A stretch of DNA of 64,000 nt, from the NCBI RefSeq assembly GCF_030866765.1, contig NZ_CP133017.1, positions 1,951,001 through 2,015,000 on the forward strand, written 5' to 3'. The stretch's first letter is position 1; each line of letters begins with the position of its first letter. Under the pieces are notes generated by a model. It was not told the origin of the DNA. It made no database searches and saw nothing but the letters and a program-made list of their open reading frames with translations. The stretch is from Paenibacillus silvisoli (lineage in GTDB: Bacteria > Bacillota > Bacilli > Paenibacillales > Paenibacillaceae). Below are positions 45,637 through 54,433 of the stretch, piece after piece. A program made the translations under genes and the position numbers.

Positions 45637-46767
45637 TCAATCGTTCGACTGCGCAAGCTTCTCTCTACGCCGCACCTTCTGTTCGTACAGCCACAGCGCG
45701 TATTCCAGCGGCCGGATGATCGCGTTCCTGTACGTTTCCCGTTCGCCTGCCTGGATGAAAACTTCGCGTGCCGGCTTCGGGTTCACCTCAAGCAGCCAAA
45801 TTTGGCCTTTGCGGTCGATCGCGAGATCAAGCGCCAGCTCGCACAGCCTGCCGTACGACTCCTCTAGATAGGCCGCGGTCTTCACGCCGAACGCTTCCGC
45901 CTTCACCCGAATCTCGTCTGCCATCTCTTCGTCCTTGATCCAATCGCTCAGCAACGATTGCATTTTGATCGCTTTGCCGCCGCCGTGCAGGTTGGAGGTG
46001 ATGCTCCCGGAAGCTCCGATTCGTCCTGCGCAGCCGGTTACTTCCCATTCGCCGATGCCGTTCTTCTGCACCAGCATCCGGTAATCGTGCACGCGTCCGT
46101 CCGGCAGCTTCAGCTGGATGCCCTGCTGCACGATATAGTTGTTATCCTTCAGCTTCCAGGAAGCGAGCCGTCCGTGAACGCCTGCAATCGATGCCCGCTG
46201 CGGCCGGATGATGCGCCGATCCTGATCCCGCCCCTGAATCAAGAAGTAGCCGTCCTGCTGCTTCTCGATGCGCAGGATGCCTCTGCCGCCGGTGCCGTTG
46301 ATCGGCTTTAAGTACACAAGCGGGTACTTGCGGAGCATATCCGTCAAGTCGCTCGCATTCTCATAGATCTTCGTCATCGGGAGATGGGGGATGAAGTCCA
46401 CCTCTTTGCGCATCGTCCGGTAGACCGTCCATTTGTTGCGCAGCACCCGGTTCAGAAACGTCAAATGTCCGTACTTTTGGCGAAAATGACGGAGCTGGAC
46501 GAACCGGTGGCTTTTCTGGATCCGGCACCGGTCATAAATCATATGGGGAAAGGAGCGCCATCTGCGCGACCAGCTTTTGGCCTCGGGATCGTAGATATGC
46601 GCGTTGATGCGGTTGGTTGCGTAATTCACGTCCGCCGGCGTGAACACGAAGATTTCAAGACCGAGCTTCTTGCCGGCGATGACCATGCGCTGGTAGATCG
46701 GTTTCTCTTCGAGCACTCCGCTGTCGGTCAAATAAAGGGTTAGGATGCCGAGCACCGGCTGAGACAT
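45637..46767 (-). CDS. YheC/YheD family ATP-grasp protein (copy A, last in operon)
   Basis: A 376-residue member of the endospore coat-associated YheC/YheD family. An N-terminal domain (QPVLGILTLYLTD...) is followed by an ATP-grasp fold: LKPINGTGGRGILRI (Lys and Gly-loop for ATP), VQQGIQLKL, DYRMLVQKNGIGEWEV and LALDLAIDRKGQIWLLEVNPKP with the metal-binding Glu and Asn. The family is made in the mother cell; ATP-grasp folds usually ligate a carboxylate to an amine, but no substrate is known. It is the last of five paralogues, 81 bases after the GNAT gene, with GAGGAGGAG before its ATG. Confidence 0.9.
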   Translation of the reverse strand: MSQPVLGILTLYLTDSGVLEEKPIYQRMVIAGKKLGLEIFVFTPADVNYATNRINAHIYDPEAKSWSRRWRSFPHMIYDRCRIQKSHRFVQLRHFRQKYGHLTFLNRVLRNKWTVYRTMRKEVDFIPHLPMTKIYENASDLTDMLRKYPLVYLKPINGTGGRGILRIEKQQDGYFLIQGRDQDRRIIRPQRASIAGVHGRLASWKLKDNNYIVQQGIQLKLPDGRVHDYRMLVQKNGIGEWEVTGCAGRIGASGSITSNLHGGGKAIKMQSLLSDWIKDEEMADEIRVKAEAFGVKTAAYLEESYGRLCELALDLAIDRKGQIWLLEVNPKPAREVFIQAGERETYRNAIIRPLEYALWLYEQKVRRREKLAQSND

Positions 46768-46848
46768 AGAGACTCCTCCTCATATTATTGCCGGGGCAAA
46801 AATCTCACTTCGAAAGCGAAAGCGACATAGCCGTTCCGGCCGGCACGG

Positions 46849-47301
46849 CTAGCCTTCGAACCGCAGCGTCGGCTTGCCGGTCGGACCGGTATGGAGGCTG
46901 ACCGCCTTCATACCGGCACGGAAGCACATCGCCATGCTTTGCGCGTTGTCGGCCGCGACGGTGCAGGTGAGCGAGCCGAGATGCCGGCGGAGCGCCCGCA
47001 TGAGCGCGCTCCCCGCGCCTTGGCCGCGATATTCCGGCGAGACGACGACGAAGCATGCGCGTTCGCCGCAATCCTCCGCGAAGGCGCATGCCATCAGCTT
47101 GCCGCTGCTCGATATGGCGACGGCAATGGCGGCGGTCGGCGCTTCCCCGGAGCGGCTGTCCGCCAGCTGCGCCGGGGGCAGCTCCCTCAGCGCGACCAGC
47201 GCGGCGTTCGTAATGCGGTTGTCGCTGTGACGATACAGGAAGCGGGTGACTTTCTCTTTGGCAGCCGACCATTGGGCCGGCGTAAGCAGCTTGACCTGCA
47301 C
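46849..47301 (-). CDS. GNAT family N-acetyltransferase
   Basis: A 150-residue acetyltransferase. The acetyl-CoA loop is VVVSPEYRGQGAGSALMRALRRHL (R/QxxGxG/A), followed by AADNAQSMAMCFRAGMKAV, standard GNAT motifs. It transfers an acetyl group from acetyl-CoA to an amine. It sits inside the ATP-grasp operon, 17 bases after copy B, which suggests it caps or modifies a product of the same system. I chose the GTG at 47301, ten bases after GAGGAG; an upstream frame to 47436 overlaps copy B and lacks support. Confidence 0.82.
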   Translation of the reverse strand: MQVKLLTPAQWSAAKEKVTRFLYRHSDNRITNAALVALRELPPAQLADSRSGEAPTAAIAVAISSSGKLMACAFAEDCGERACFVVVSPEYRGQGAGSALMRALRRHLGSLTCTVAADNAQSMAMCFRAGMKAVSLHTGPTGKPTLRFEG

Positions 47302-47318
47302 GGGCCGATCACTCCTCG

Positions 47319-48467
47319 CTAGAGCCCTTTTTGCTTCAGCAGATACTGGCTGTAGTGGAAGAGCCGCTCCAGCGACCGTTTCCGGATGTCCGGCTCGTCG
47401 AACTTCATCGGCTTCGCGTTGGCTTCGAAGAACCAAACGTTGCCGAGATGGTCGACGCCCAGATCCATCGACATTTCCGCCAAGCGGCGGCCGGAGCCGC
47501 GCTCGATTTGGCGGGCGATAATCAGTGCGGCGTTGCGGGCTTTTACTAGCAGTTTACGTGCCTCGTCTTGGCCAAATACGCTGACAAGCAGCTTCTCGGG
47601 ATCTTCGATGCTGCCGCCGCGCGGGACATGGGTCGTAATGCTGTAAGAGCCGGCCACGCGAGCGCCGATGCCGGAAATTTCCCACTGCCCGCGTCTGTTC
47701 TTCTGAACCAAGGTGCGAAGGTCGAAGTTGCGGTCGTTGTAGGCGGCAAGCTGAATGCCCTGCTGGGCAATATAGCGGTCGCCGCTGCTTTCCTTCACGA
47801 TCCGCGTCCAGAGCTTGCCGATCGTGCCGCAGTTGTAGGTCGTGCTGCCGCGCTCGCCTTGAATTTTCAGCAAATAAGGCAGCGGCTTCTCCGGCTGGAG
47901 CTGGATCGTCATAATCCCTTTGCCGGCTTTGCCGCTGACCGGCTTAAGATACAAGTATTTGTGCTTCAGCATCATTTTGCCGAGGCCGCTCACGGTGAGC
48001 AGACGCCGCGTTGCCGGAATGAACGGCTGCGTCGTGCGCGATTGCCGAAGCCACTTGAACAGGCTCCATTTGTTAAAGAACGCCGGGTTGAAGATTTGGA
48101 TGCGGGGATGCCGGTAGCAGGCCAGAAGCTTCCTTCTTACCGCCGGCTGCAGCTCATCCTCGCGAAGCGGAATGCGGTTGTAGATGAGATCGGGAAGCGG
48201 AAACTTCTGCTGCTCCCACGTATCCGATTCCGCATTGTAGGTGAAGCCGTCAAGCAGCTTGCGGCGAAGCTTCAGCTGCTTGACGGTAACGACATAGACG
48301 AGAAAGCCGAATTCGGCGCCTGCTGCGATGATGTCCGCGAAATTTCCCCGGTTGCCCCGGAAAAACTGAAGCTCATCCTCGATCGTCAAGATAGCGAGAA
48401 CAGGCTGCTTGTGCTGAATGGAGACGGCGTCATCAGCCGCCGTATCTTCGTGAATGACGAGCTCCAT
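47319..48467 (-). CDS. YheC/YheD family ATP-grasp protein (copy B)
   Basis: A 382-residue paralogue. Visible motifs: LPDLIYNRIPLREDE (the shared PDxxYNR motif), FFNKWSLFKWL, LKPVSGKAGKGIMTI, YIAQQGIQLAAY, FDLRTLVQKNRRGQWEISG and MSMDLGVDHLGNVWFFEANAKP. All ATP and metal residues appear intact. The start overlaps the stop of copy C (TAATG), so the two are translationally coupled; AAGGAGG lies upstream in copy C. It lacks the N-terminal extension seen in copies C and E. Confidence 0.9.
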   Translation of the reverse strand: MELVIHEDTAADDAVSIQHKQPVLAILTIEDELQFFRGNRGNFADIIAAGAEFGFLVYVVTVKQLKLRRKLLDGFTYNAESDTWEQQKFPLPDLIYNRIPLREDELQPAVRRKLLACYRHPRIQIFNPAFFNKWSLFKWLRQSRTTQPFIPATRRLLTVSGLGKMMLKHKYLYLKPVSGKAGKGIMTIQLQPEKPLPYLLKIQGERGSTTYNCGTIGKLWTRIVKESSGDRYIAQQGIQLAAYNDRNFDLRTLVQKNRRGQWEISGIGARVAGSYSITTHVPRGGSIEDPEKLLVSVFGQDEARKLLVKARNAALIIARQIERGSGRRLAEMSMDLGVDHLGNVWFFEANAKPMKFDEPDIRKRSLERLFHYSQYLLKQKGL

Positions 48468-49849
48468 TAAGCTTCGCCTCCTTGTTGGCCCGTGAACTTG
48501 CTCAAGAACATGCAGTGGTCCAAAATATGGCTGACGGATTCACGCCCCTGCGCCCGCAGCAGCGGGTGGCTGAAGATCGAGCGGCCCGGCTTCGCGTTGG
48601 CTTCGAACATCCACACTTCGCCGTCCTTGTCGATGCCGATATCCAGTCCCAGCTCGCCCAGCGTATGCGGGAAGTTCCGTTCGATCGCTTCCGACAGCTT
48701 GACGGACACGTCCTTGGCTTTCTGCAATACCTCATCCGACTGATCGCCGAACACCCGGCTAAGCGCTTGTTCCGGCGTCAGGAGCTGACCGCCGTTCTTG
48801 ATATGCGTCGTGACGCTGCCGCGTCCCGCCTTCTTGGCGCCGATGCCCACCGGTATCCATTTGTTCTCGCCGTTCTTATGCATATGGAACCGGAAGTCGA
48901 TCGGACAGCCGTCGATTTCGATCAACCGTACGCCTTGCTGGCTGACGTACCGTCCCAATCCGCTGCCGTGCCGCGTCTCCAGCATGCGCATGAGGCTGGA
49001 GAAGTTGGTGAAACGCAGCAGCACGTTCGTGTCGCCTTTGCGGTATCTGGCGAAGTAGCCGCGCTTAGGATGGTAGGTCAGCCGGTAGATCCCGGCGCCT
49101 AGGCTGCCGGCGGTCGGTTTGTAGTAAATGAATTGGTGCTTCTCGAGCATTTCTTTAATTTTATCGGCGCGCGGATTGTTGACGGACTCCGGCAAATGCT
49201 CCAGCGCTTCGATATCTTGGTCGAGCAGCTTATAGACGTCGGATTTATTGAAGAAGCTCCAGTTGAAGAACGGGACGCCTTTGCGGATGAAACGCTCCCG
49301 AAGCGACATGATGCTGGAGGTCGTCTCGGCTTGCCGGCTGGGAAGACGGTTATACACTACGTCCGGGAGCGGCACGACCTTGCGGTACCAGCTGCCAGAG
49401 CTGTTGAGAAAATAGCCGTTGATCGTTCCTTGATTCCAGTTCACGTCGCGCGGCGTAAAAGCAAAGAAATACGCTTTGCGCTCGCCCGTGCGCAGCAGCT
49501 GGCGGATATAGCCCGATCGCGCGCCGAAAGGCGATTCGGAGGAACCGCGGCTCCCGTCGGTCAGCACGCCGATGAGCGGTCCGAGCTGAATCTCGTTCTC
49601 TTCGCCTAATATATACGAAATGCTGCCGGGCTTCGGAACCCGGATGGTTTGCCTTACGCCTGCGGACAGATAGAGATGATGCCCTTGCCGGTCGATCGGC
49701 TTGACGGCAGCCGTGACGCTTTCGTGCCCAAGCTTCAGCTGAATCGTTTTTTTGCCGGCAAGCTTCAACGTCTTAAGGAGTGAGCCCGACAAGTAAACGA
49801 TGCGGTCGCTTGATGGGGAGAAGTGTACATGACAAGATGTCAAACTCAT
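48467..49849 (-). CDS. YheC/YheD family ATP-grasp protein (copy C, long form)
   Basis: A 460-residue paralogue with an extra N-terminal domain of about 90 residues (SCHVHFSPSSDRIVYLSGSLLKTLKL ... QLGPLIGVLTDG), as in copy E. The ATP-grasp part has VVPLPDVVYNRLPSRQ, FFNWSFFNKSDVY, YKPTAGSLGAGIYRL, VSQQGVRLIEIDG, FRFHMHKNGENKWIPVG and LGLDIGIDKDGEVWMFEANAKPG. The last Gly-loop Lys is Ala (GAGI instead of GKGI), which may alter ATP use. The start at 49849 follows CAGGAGG and overlaps copy D by four bases (ATGA); the frame continues upstream as a shadow of copy D. Confidence 0.9.
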   Translation of the reverse strand: MSLTSCHVHFSPSSDRIVYLSGSLLKTLKLAGKKTIQLKLGHESVTAAVKPIDRQGHHLYLSAGVRQTIRVPKPGSISYILGEENEIQLGPLIGVLTDGSRGSSESPFGARSGYIRQLLRTGERKAYFFAFTPRDVNWNQGTINGYFLNSSGSWYRKVVPLPDVVYNRLPSRQAETTSSIMSLRERFIRKGVPFFNWSFFNKSDVYKLLDQDIEALEHLPESVNNPRADKIKEMLEKHQFIYYKPTAGSLGAGIYRLTYHPKRGYFARYRKGDTNVLLRFTNFSSLMRMLETRHGSGLGRYVSQQGVRLIEIDGCPIDFRFHMHKNGENKWIPVGIGAKKAGRGSVTTHIKNGGQLLTPEQALSRVFGDQSDEVLQKAKDVSVKLSEAIERNFPHTLGELGLDIGIDKDGEVWMFEANAKPGRSIFSHPLLRAQGRESVSHILDHCMFLSKFTGQQGGEA

Positions 49850-51024
49850 GGATGAACCTCCTGAATGGATCTCCTTTGATTTCGGCTTAGCGGAAACAAC
49901 GTTTGCTTTCGCGTCGCGAGCTTCATTGCGTAACGAATCGGCCGTTCTACGGCCAGCCGTGCGGCGCGCTCGTCGCCGTCCAGCGATTTCCTGCCTGGCT
50001 TCGCGTTCGCTTCGAGCAGCCAGATCCGGCCGTCGGGCTCGATGCCGTAATCGATGCCGAGCTCGGCGAGCCGGCCGAAACGGGTTTCCAGCGCCGCGGC
50101 GGCCCGCTCGCTGATCCAACGGATGCGACCGAGCAGCCTGCCGGCGGTTTCGCCCTCATAGCGTATGCTCAATGCCTCTATCGCTGATTGGGCTGAACCC
50201 CCGCCATGCAAATTGGAGGTTACGCTGCCGGGCTGCCCCGTTCGGACCGCAGCGCCGGTAAAGGCCCATTTTTCCGAGTCGTCCTTCTGGATCAGCACCC
50301 GGACATCGAACGAACAGCCGTCTTTGCCGGTCAGATCAAGATAAGGCTGCACGATATAGGTCACGCCTGAAGCAAAACGGTCCATCCAGCGGCCAGCCTC
50401 GGACCATCCGGCGAAGGTCTGCGCAAGCATGCGATTTTGCCGGTCTCTGCCGTCAACCCGCCAGCCGTCGACGTTCCGGACGAGACGGAAGGCGCCTTTG
50501 CCGTGGCTGCCGGCGGCCGGTTTAAGAAATAATCCTTCCGGATGCTGCTGCAGGAGCGGGCCTAGCCCGGCTGCGCCTTCATACCGGTATGTGGCCGGCA
50601 GCCATGGCGAAAGCTCCATGTCGCGTTCCAATCCCTGATAGACTTCCAGCTTCCCCGGAAGGCTGCCGTTCAGCAGCATATACGGTTTGCGTTTCTTCAA
50701 CTCCGCAAGCGCCGTGCGCCCGTCTCGATGCTGAGCGGCCGACTTCGGCAGCGAACGGTCGTAGAGGACGTCGGGAAGGGGGCAGTTGTCAAGCTGCCAC
50801 TCGCCTTGCTTAAGCACATAGCCTTTCATAGAACGGGCCTGGGCAGCGACAACATGCGTGGCGCAAAACAAATAGACGAACAGGCCTAGCGATTGCCCGT
50901 ACCGGACCAACTGCCGGCAGAAGGAGTCTTCGGGCATCGCGGGCGGCCCATCTTCGCCTAAGCGCGGGGACCCCAATTCACTGATCATAATGCCGAGGCT
51001 GCCGTTGTGCTGAAGCTCAGCCAT
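49846..51024 (-). CDS. YheC/YheD family ATP-grasp protein (copy D)
   Basis: A 392-residue paralogue of the short type. Motifs: NCPLPDVLYDRSLPK (PDxxYxR), LNGSLPGKLEVYQ, LKPAAGSHGKGAFRL, IVQPYLDLTGKDG, FDVRVLIQKDDSEKWAFTG and LAELGIDYGIEPDGRIWLLEANAKPG. It begins at 51024 (MAELQHNGSLGIMISE) after AAAGGAGG, 19 bases downstream of copy E, and overlaps copy C. A longer frame to 51297 lies within copy E. Confidence 0.9.
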   Translation of the reverse strand: MAELQHNGSLGIMISELGSPRLGEDGPPAMPEDSFCRQLVRYGQSLGLFVYLFCATHVVAAQARSMKGYVLKQGEWQLDNCPLPDVLYDRSLPKSAAQHRDGRTALAELKKRKPYMLLNGSLPGKLEVYQGLERDMELSPWLPATYRYEGAAGLGPLLQQHPEGLFLKPAAGSHGKGAFRLVRNVDGWRVDGRDRQNRMLAQTFAGWSEAGRWMDRFASGVTYIVQPYLDLTGKDGCSFDVRVLIQKDDSEKWAFTGAAVRTGQPGSVTSNLHGGGSAQSAIEALSIRYEGETAGRLLGRIRWISERAAAALETRFGRLAELGIDYGIEPDGRIWLLEANAKPGRKSLDGDERAARLAVERPIRYAMKLATRKQTLFPLSRNQRRSIQEVHP

Positions 51025-51043
51025 CACCGCTTCCTCCTTTACG

Positions 51044-52411
51044 TTAAAATTCGGACAGATGCCTTGCATACCGGACCATGTTGCGGACGGAGGGTCGTAT
51101 TTTCTGATCCGGCAGCGGCGTATTGTCGTTCTTGGACGGCTTGGAGTTGACCTCGAGCAGCCAGACGCGGCCGCCCGAATCGAGCGCCAAATCGATGCCG
51201 AGCTCGCCGAAGTGCGCGGGAATATGCGTATCGATCCCTTTGGCGATTTCCAGCGCGGCCCGCTGCAGCTTCGCCGGGGCGTCATGGCCGTTCGCATTCG
51301 ACAGATTCGACTTGCTCACCGCTTCCTTGACCGTGCTGAGCGTGCCGCCGCGGGCCAGGTTCGACACGAAATGGTGACTGCCGGCCGTGCGGGCGACGAT
51401 GGAGGTTAACGCCCAGATGCCTTTCTCGTTCTTCTGCACGAGCGCGCGGAAATCGACCGGGCGGCCCGTAATGTCGATTAAATGCAGCCCTTGCTGAATT
51501 TGGTAGCGGACCGTTTTCATTTTTCCCGAGAGGGAAGCATAAAGCTTATCGATCCCGCCGAAATGCTGCCGGCGCGTGCCGGCCGTCGTGGCATACTGGG
51601 CGGAATAAGAATCGCCGTCCAAGCGGGAGATGCGGATGATGCCCTTGCCCAGGCTGCCGCGTACCGGCTTCAGGAAGACGGTGTTGTACCTGATGCACAT
51701 CGATTTCAGCACCTGGTAGCTTCGAAGCACATGCGACTCCGGCAAATAGCGGCCCAGCGAGGCGTCTTTGCTCAGCGCTTCGAATACCTCCGCTTTATCG
51801 AGAAACTTCTCGTTGAAAATAATGCTGTTGTGGCGCTGCTTCGTTTCTTTGATGAAGAGCTGAACGTTCGGCCGGTTTTCCAGCTTGCGCGACGTTAACC
51901 GGTTGTTGACCACATCGGGCACGGGAACCGGTATTTTCCGCCAGCCATCGGCATAAACCCAGCCTTCCAGAGTATTGAAATTGTCCTTGATATGGTCCGG
52001 CGTGAAAAAATAAACATGGGCGCCTTGCGCGGCGCAGGCGTCGACGAGCTCTTTGCAGAACATCGTGATGCTGCCGAACGGACGATCGCGCTGCTCGGGG
52101 TCGTCGCGGCTGATGAGCACGCCGATTAACGGACCTAGCGTGAGCGTCGCGTTGTCTTGCCGGTAACGGAGCCGCAGCGTGACGTTAGCGAGCAGCCCCA
52201 TGACGCGGGCCAAGCTCTGCCCGATGCGCATGCCGTCAAACCGTTCGACCGGGACGACCTTGACATAGTGGCGGAAGGCACCGAACTTCAGCAAAATCGG
52301 CTGACCCTGCGGTATTTTCCATTGTCTTACATAAGCATCGCCGAGCATGATGGCATCATCCGGCAGGATGCCTGGGCTGATGACTTGAACGGCGACTTTC
52401 GATTTCAGCAT
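51044..52411 (-). CDS. YheC/YheD family ATP-grasp protein (copy E, first in operon)
   Basis: A 455-residue long-form paralogue and the first gene of the operon. The N-terminal extension (SKVAVQVISPGILPDDAIMLG ... TLGPLIGVLIS) is shared with copy C. Then come PVPVPDVVNNRLTSRK, NEKFLDKAEVFEAL, LKPVRGSLGKGIIRI, IQQGLHLIDITGRPVDFRALVQKNEKGIWALT and LGIDLALDSGGRVWLLEVNSKPS. The start at 52411 follows GGAAGGAG; the frame goes on to 52504 through a Ser-rich stretch that overlaps the promoter. A sigma-K-like promoter lies about 80 bases upstream. Confidence 0.9.
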   Translation of the reverse strand: MLKSKVAVQVISPGILPDDAIMLGDAYVRQWKIPQGQPILLKFGAFRHYVKVVPVERFDGMRIGQSLARVMGLLANVTLRLRYRQDNATLTLGPLIGVLISRDDPEQRDRPFGSITMFCKELVDACAAQGAHVYFFTPDHIKDNFNTLEGWVYADGWRKIPVPVPDVVNNRLTSRKLENRPNVQLFIKETKQRHNSIIFNEKFLDKAEVFEALSKDASLGRYLPESHVLRSYQVLKSMCIRYNTVFLKPVRGSLGKGIIRISRLDGDSYSAQYATTAGTRRQHFGGIDKLYASLSGKMKTVRYQIQQGLHLIDITGRPVDFRALVQKNEKGIWALTSIVARTAGSHHFVSNLARGGTLSTVKEAVSKSNLSNANGHDAPAKLQRAALEIAKGIDTHIPAHFGELGIDLALDSGGRVWLLEVNSKPSKNDNTPLPDQKIRPSVRNMVRYARHLSEF

Positions 52412-52489
52412 CGACGGATCTCCTTCCGAGCTGGAGGATGACGACGTGCAGCAGCTTGCGGTCGTAGGGATTTTCACACGAATTACTTC

Positions 52490-52516
52490 ATCATATGAGG
52501 ACATCTATACCTTGGT
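52490..52516 (-). promoter_or_regulatory. Sigma-K-like promoter of the yheC/yheD-type operon
   Basis: On the minus strand AC (52515-52516) lies 17 bases before CATATGAT (52490-52497), matching the mother-cell sigma-K pattern AC-N16/17-CATAnnnT. It stands 80 bases before the first gene, copy E. Confidence 0.5.
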
Positions 52517-52674
52517 GATTGGCGGACATTCTCAGTTTTCATGAAATAGAGAGGGGAATCAGCCCTTTTTTCGAGATACTTGACCTTACGGGCAGGCGGT
52601 GCCAGCAGGAGGCGCATCTGTTAAAATAGAACTATTACAAGCCGTACACTCGGTAGATAAAGGAGGATACCGCC

Positions 52675-54021
52675 TTGATTTCCGGAGGAAAAGGTCAGGA
52701 AGCGCAGACGAAGCACGAGCGTCTCATGCAATATATCCAGCAGCTGGACATCGGCACGAAATTATCGGTGCGCACGATGGCCGAGGAGCTCGATGTCAGC
52801 GAAGGCACGGCCTATAAGGCGATTAAGGAAGCGGAATCCACGGGATTGGTCAGCACGAAGGAGAGAATCGGCACCGTCCGCATCCAGCGAAAAAACCGGG
52901 AATCGCTCGACCGGCTGACGTTCGGCGAAGTGGCCGACATCGTACAGGGCGAGCTGTACGGCGGCGCGGCGGGCTTGGAGAAGACGCTCCATAAATTCGT
53001 TATCGGTGCGATGGAGCTCGATGCGATGGTTCGGTATATCGACGCGGGCAGTCTCCTGATCGTCGGTAACCGGCTCGGCGCTCACCGCTGCGCGCTGGAG
53101 CAGGGAGCGGGCGTTCTCATAACGGGGGGCTTCGGCACCAGCGAGGACGTGAAGCGGCTGGCCGATGAGCGGGGACTGCCGATTATTTCGTCAAAGCATG
53201 ATACGTTCACCGTCGCCTCGATGATCAACCGCGCGATGTTCGACCGGCTGATCCGGCAAAAAATTATGCTCGTCGAGGACATCGTCACCTACAGCCGCCC
53301 GGTTGAGACGATGAGGCTTGGCGAAACGAAAGCGGACTATGTATCTCTCGCCAGCCGTGTCGGCGGCACGAGATTTCCGGTATTGGACGAGCGCGGACGC
53401 GTCGTCGGCATCATGACGGCCAAAGATGCCGAAGGCGCGGCGGATACCCAACCGGTCGAGAGGCTGATGACGCGAAGCCCGATTACGGCGGCGCCGAATA
53501 TACCGATTGCGTCGGCTGCGCATACGATGGCCGCGGAAGGGATCGACCTGCTGCCGATCGTGGACAAGAACCGGAAGCTGCTGGCGGCGCTGAGCCGCAG
53601 CGAAGTGCTGGAGGCGATGCGGTATGCGGGCAAACAGAAGGAGTCGGGCGAAACGTTCGATGAATTGATCGGGGCGGGGTTTGAGAAGAGAGAAGACGAG
53701 CAAGACGGGAAGTGGGTGTACGAAGGACGGATTACGCCGCAAATGTCCGGCACGTTCGGTACGATTTCCGAAGGCGTGCTCGTAACGCTGATGAACCAAG
53801 CGGCAAGAGGGCTGATCCGGGAGATGGGGAAGCGGGATTACGTGATCGAGAGCATGACGACGTATTTCGTCAGGCCCGTCCAGCTGGAGAGCGAGGTCGC
53901 GATCGAGCCGAGCCTATTGGAGATGAGCCGCAAGAGCGCCAAGCTCGAAATCGAGCTGAAGGACCCGAGCGGCCTCGCTGCCAAAGCGCTGCTGACGGCG
54001 CAGCTGATCGATCCGTACTAA
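52675..54021 (+). CDS. ytoI: YtoI-type HTH-DRTGG-CBS-hotdog protein
   Basis: A 448-residue multidomain protein as in B. subtilis YtoI. Residues 1-70 are a winged helix (QYIQQLDIGTKLSVRTMAEELDVSEGTAYKAIKEAE). A DRTGG domain follows (about 80-190: FVIGAMELDAMVRYIDAGSLLIVGNR, ALEQGAGVLITGGF), then a CBS pair (about 195-310) and a C-terminal hotdog thioesterase-like domain (about 340-448: GTFGTISEGVLVTLMNQAARG). It probably senses a nucleotide and an acyl ligand. The start is TTG, seven bases after AAAGGAGG. It converges on ytpI with a four-base overlap. Confidence 0.92.
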   Translation: MISGGKGQEAQTKHERLMQYIQQLDIGTKLSVRTMAEELDVSEGTAYKAIKEAESTGLVSTKERIGTVRIQRKNRESLDRLTFGEVADIVQGELYGGAAGLEKTLHKFVIGAMELDAMVRYIDAGSLLIVGNRLGAHRCALEQGAGVLITGGFGTSEDVKRLADERGLPIISSKHDTFTVASMINRAMFDRLIRQKIMLVEDIVTYSRPVETMRLGETKADYVSLASRVGGTRFPVLDERGRVVGIMTAKDAEGAADTQPVERLMTRSPITAAPNIPIASAAHTMAAEGIDLLPIVDKNRKLLAALSRSEVLEAMRYAGKQKESGETFDELIGAGFEKREDEQDGKWVYEGRITPQMSGTFGTISEGVLVTLMNQAARGLIREMGKRDYVIESMTTYFVRPVQLESEVAIEPSLLEMSRKSAKLEIELKDPSGLAAKALLTAQLIDPY

Positions 54022-54314
54022 CCTTTCATCGAGCGGTAAACGCTGCTGTTGCGCAAGCCGGCGAACAGGTTGAACAGGCCGAGCACGATAAACAGCGCGC
54101 CGATGATCACTTTGATCGTCGAGCCGCTGTAGGCGAGCATCATGAACAAGGCGATGAAGATCAGCATGACGCCCATGCTCATGTTCATCCGGGCGGCGTT
54201 CACGCCCCGAACGCGGGTGTCGGCAGAACGGCGCGCCTTGTAGCTGAAATAGGCTGAAAGCAGCGATGATGCGCAGACGATGATGACGATCAGCCAGTGC
54301 AAAGCGGTTTCCAT
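54018..54314 (-). CDS. ytpI: YtpI family membrane protein
   Basis: A 98-residue protein with three membrane helices and the basic loop SYKARRSADTRVRG between the first two, typical of YtpI. Function unknown. The neighbour order ytoI-ytpI is the same as in B. subtilis. A ribosome binding site AAAAGGAG lies 14 bases before the ATG, rather far. Confidence 0.88.
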   Translation of the reverse strand: METALHWLIVIIVCASSLLSAYFSYKARRSADTRVRGVNAARMNMSMGVMLIFIALFMMLAYSGSTIKVIIGALFIVLGLFNLFAGLRNSSVYRSMKG

Positions 54315-54433
54315 AACTTCGAGTGCAACTCCTTTTAAGCTGGACAGCTTTAATGTATGCCTTATTGTACCATGAATCGCCGTTGCAGGCGAAACAGCCC
54401 CGTTGCTCGCGCCTGCGCGCTGCCATGCGGGGC

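Noticed and set aside
45302..45871. Long rightward ORF across the 52-bp repeats and into copy A of the ATP-grasp genes
   Set aside because: It starts inside a terminator, has no ribosome binding site and runs antisense to a clear gene; its repetitive peptide comes from the DNA repeats.
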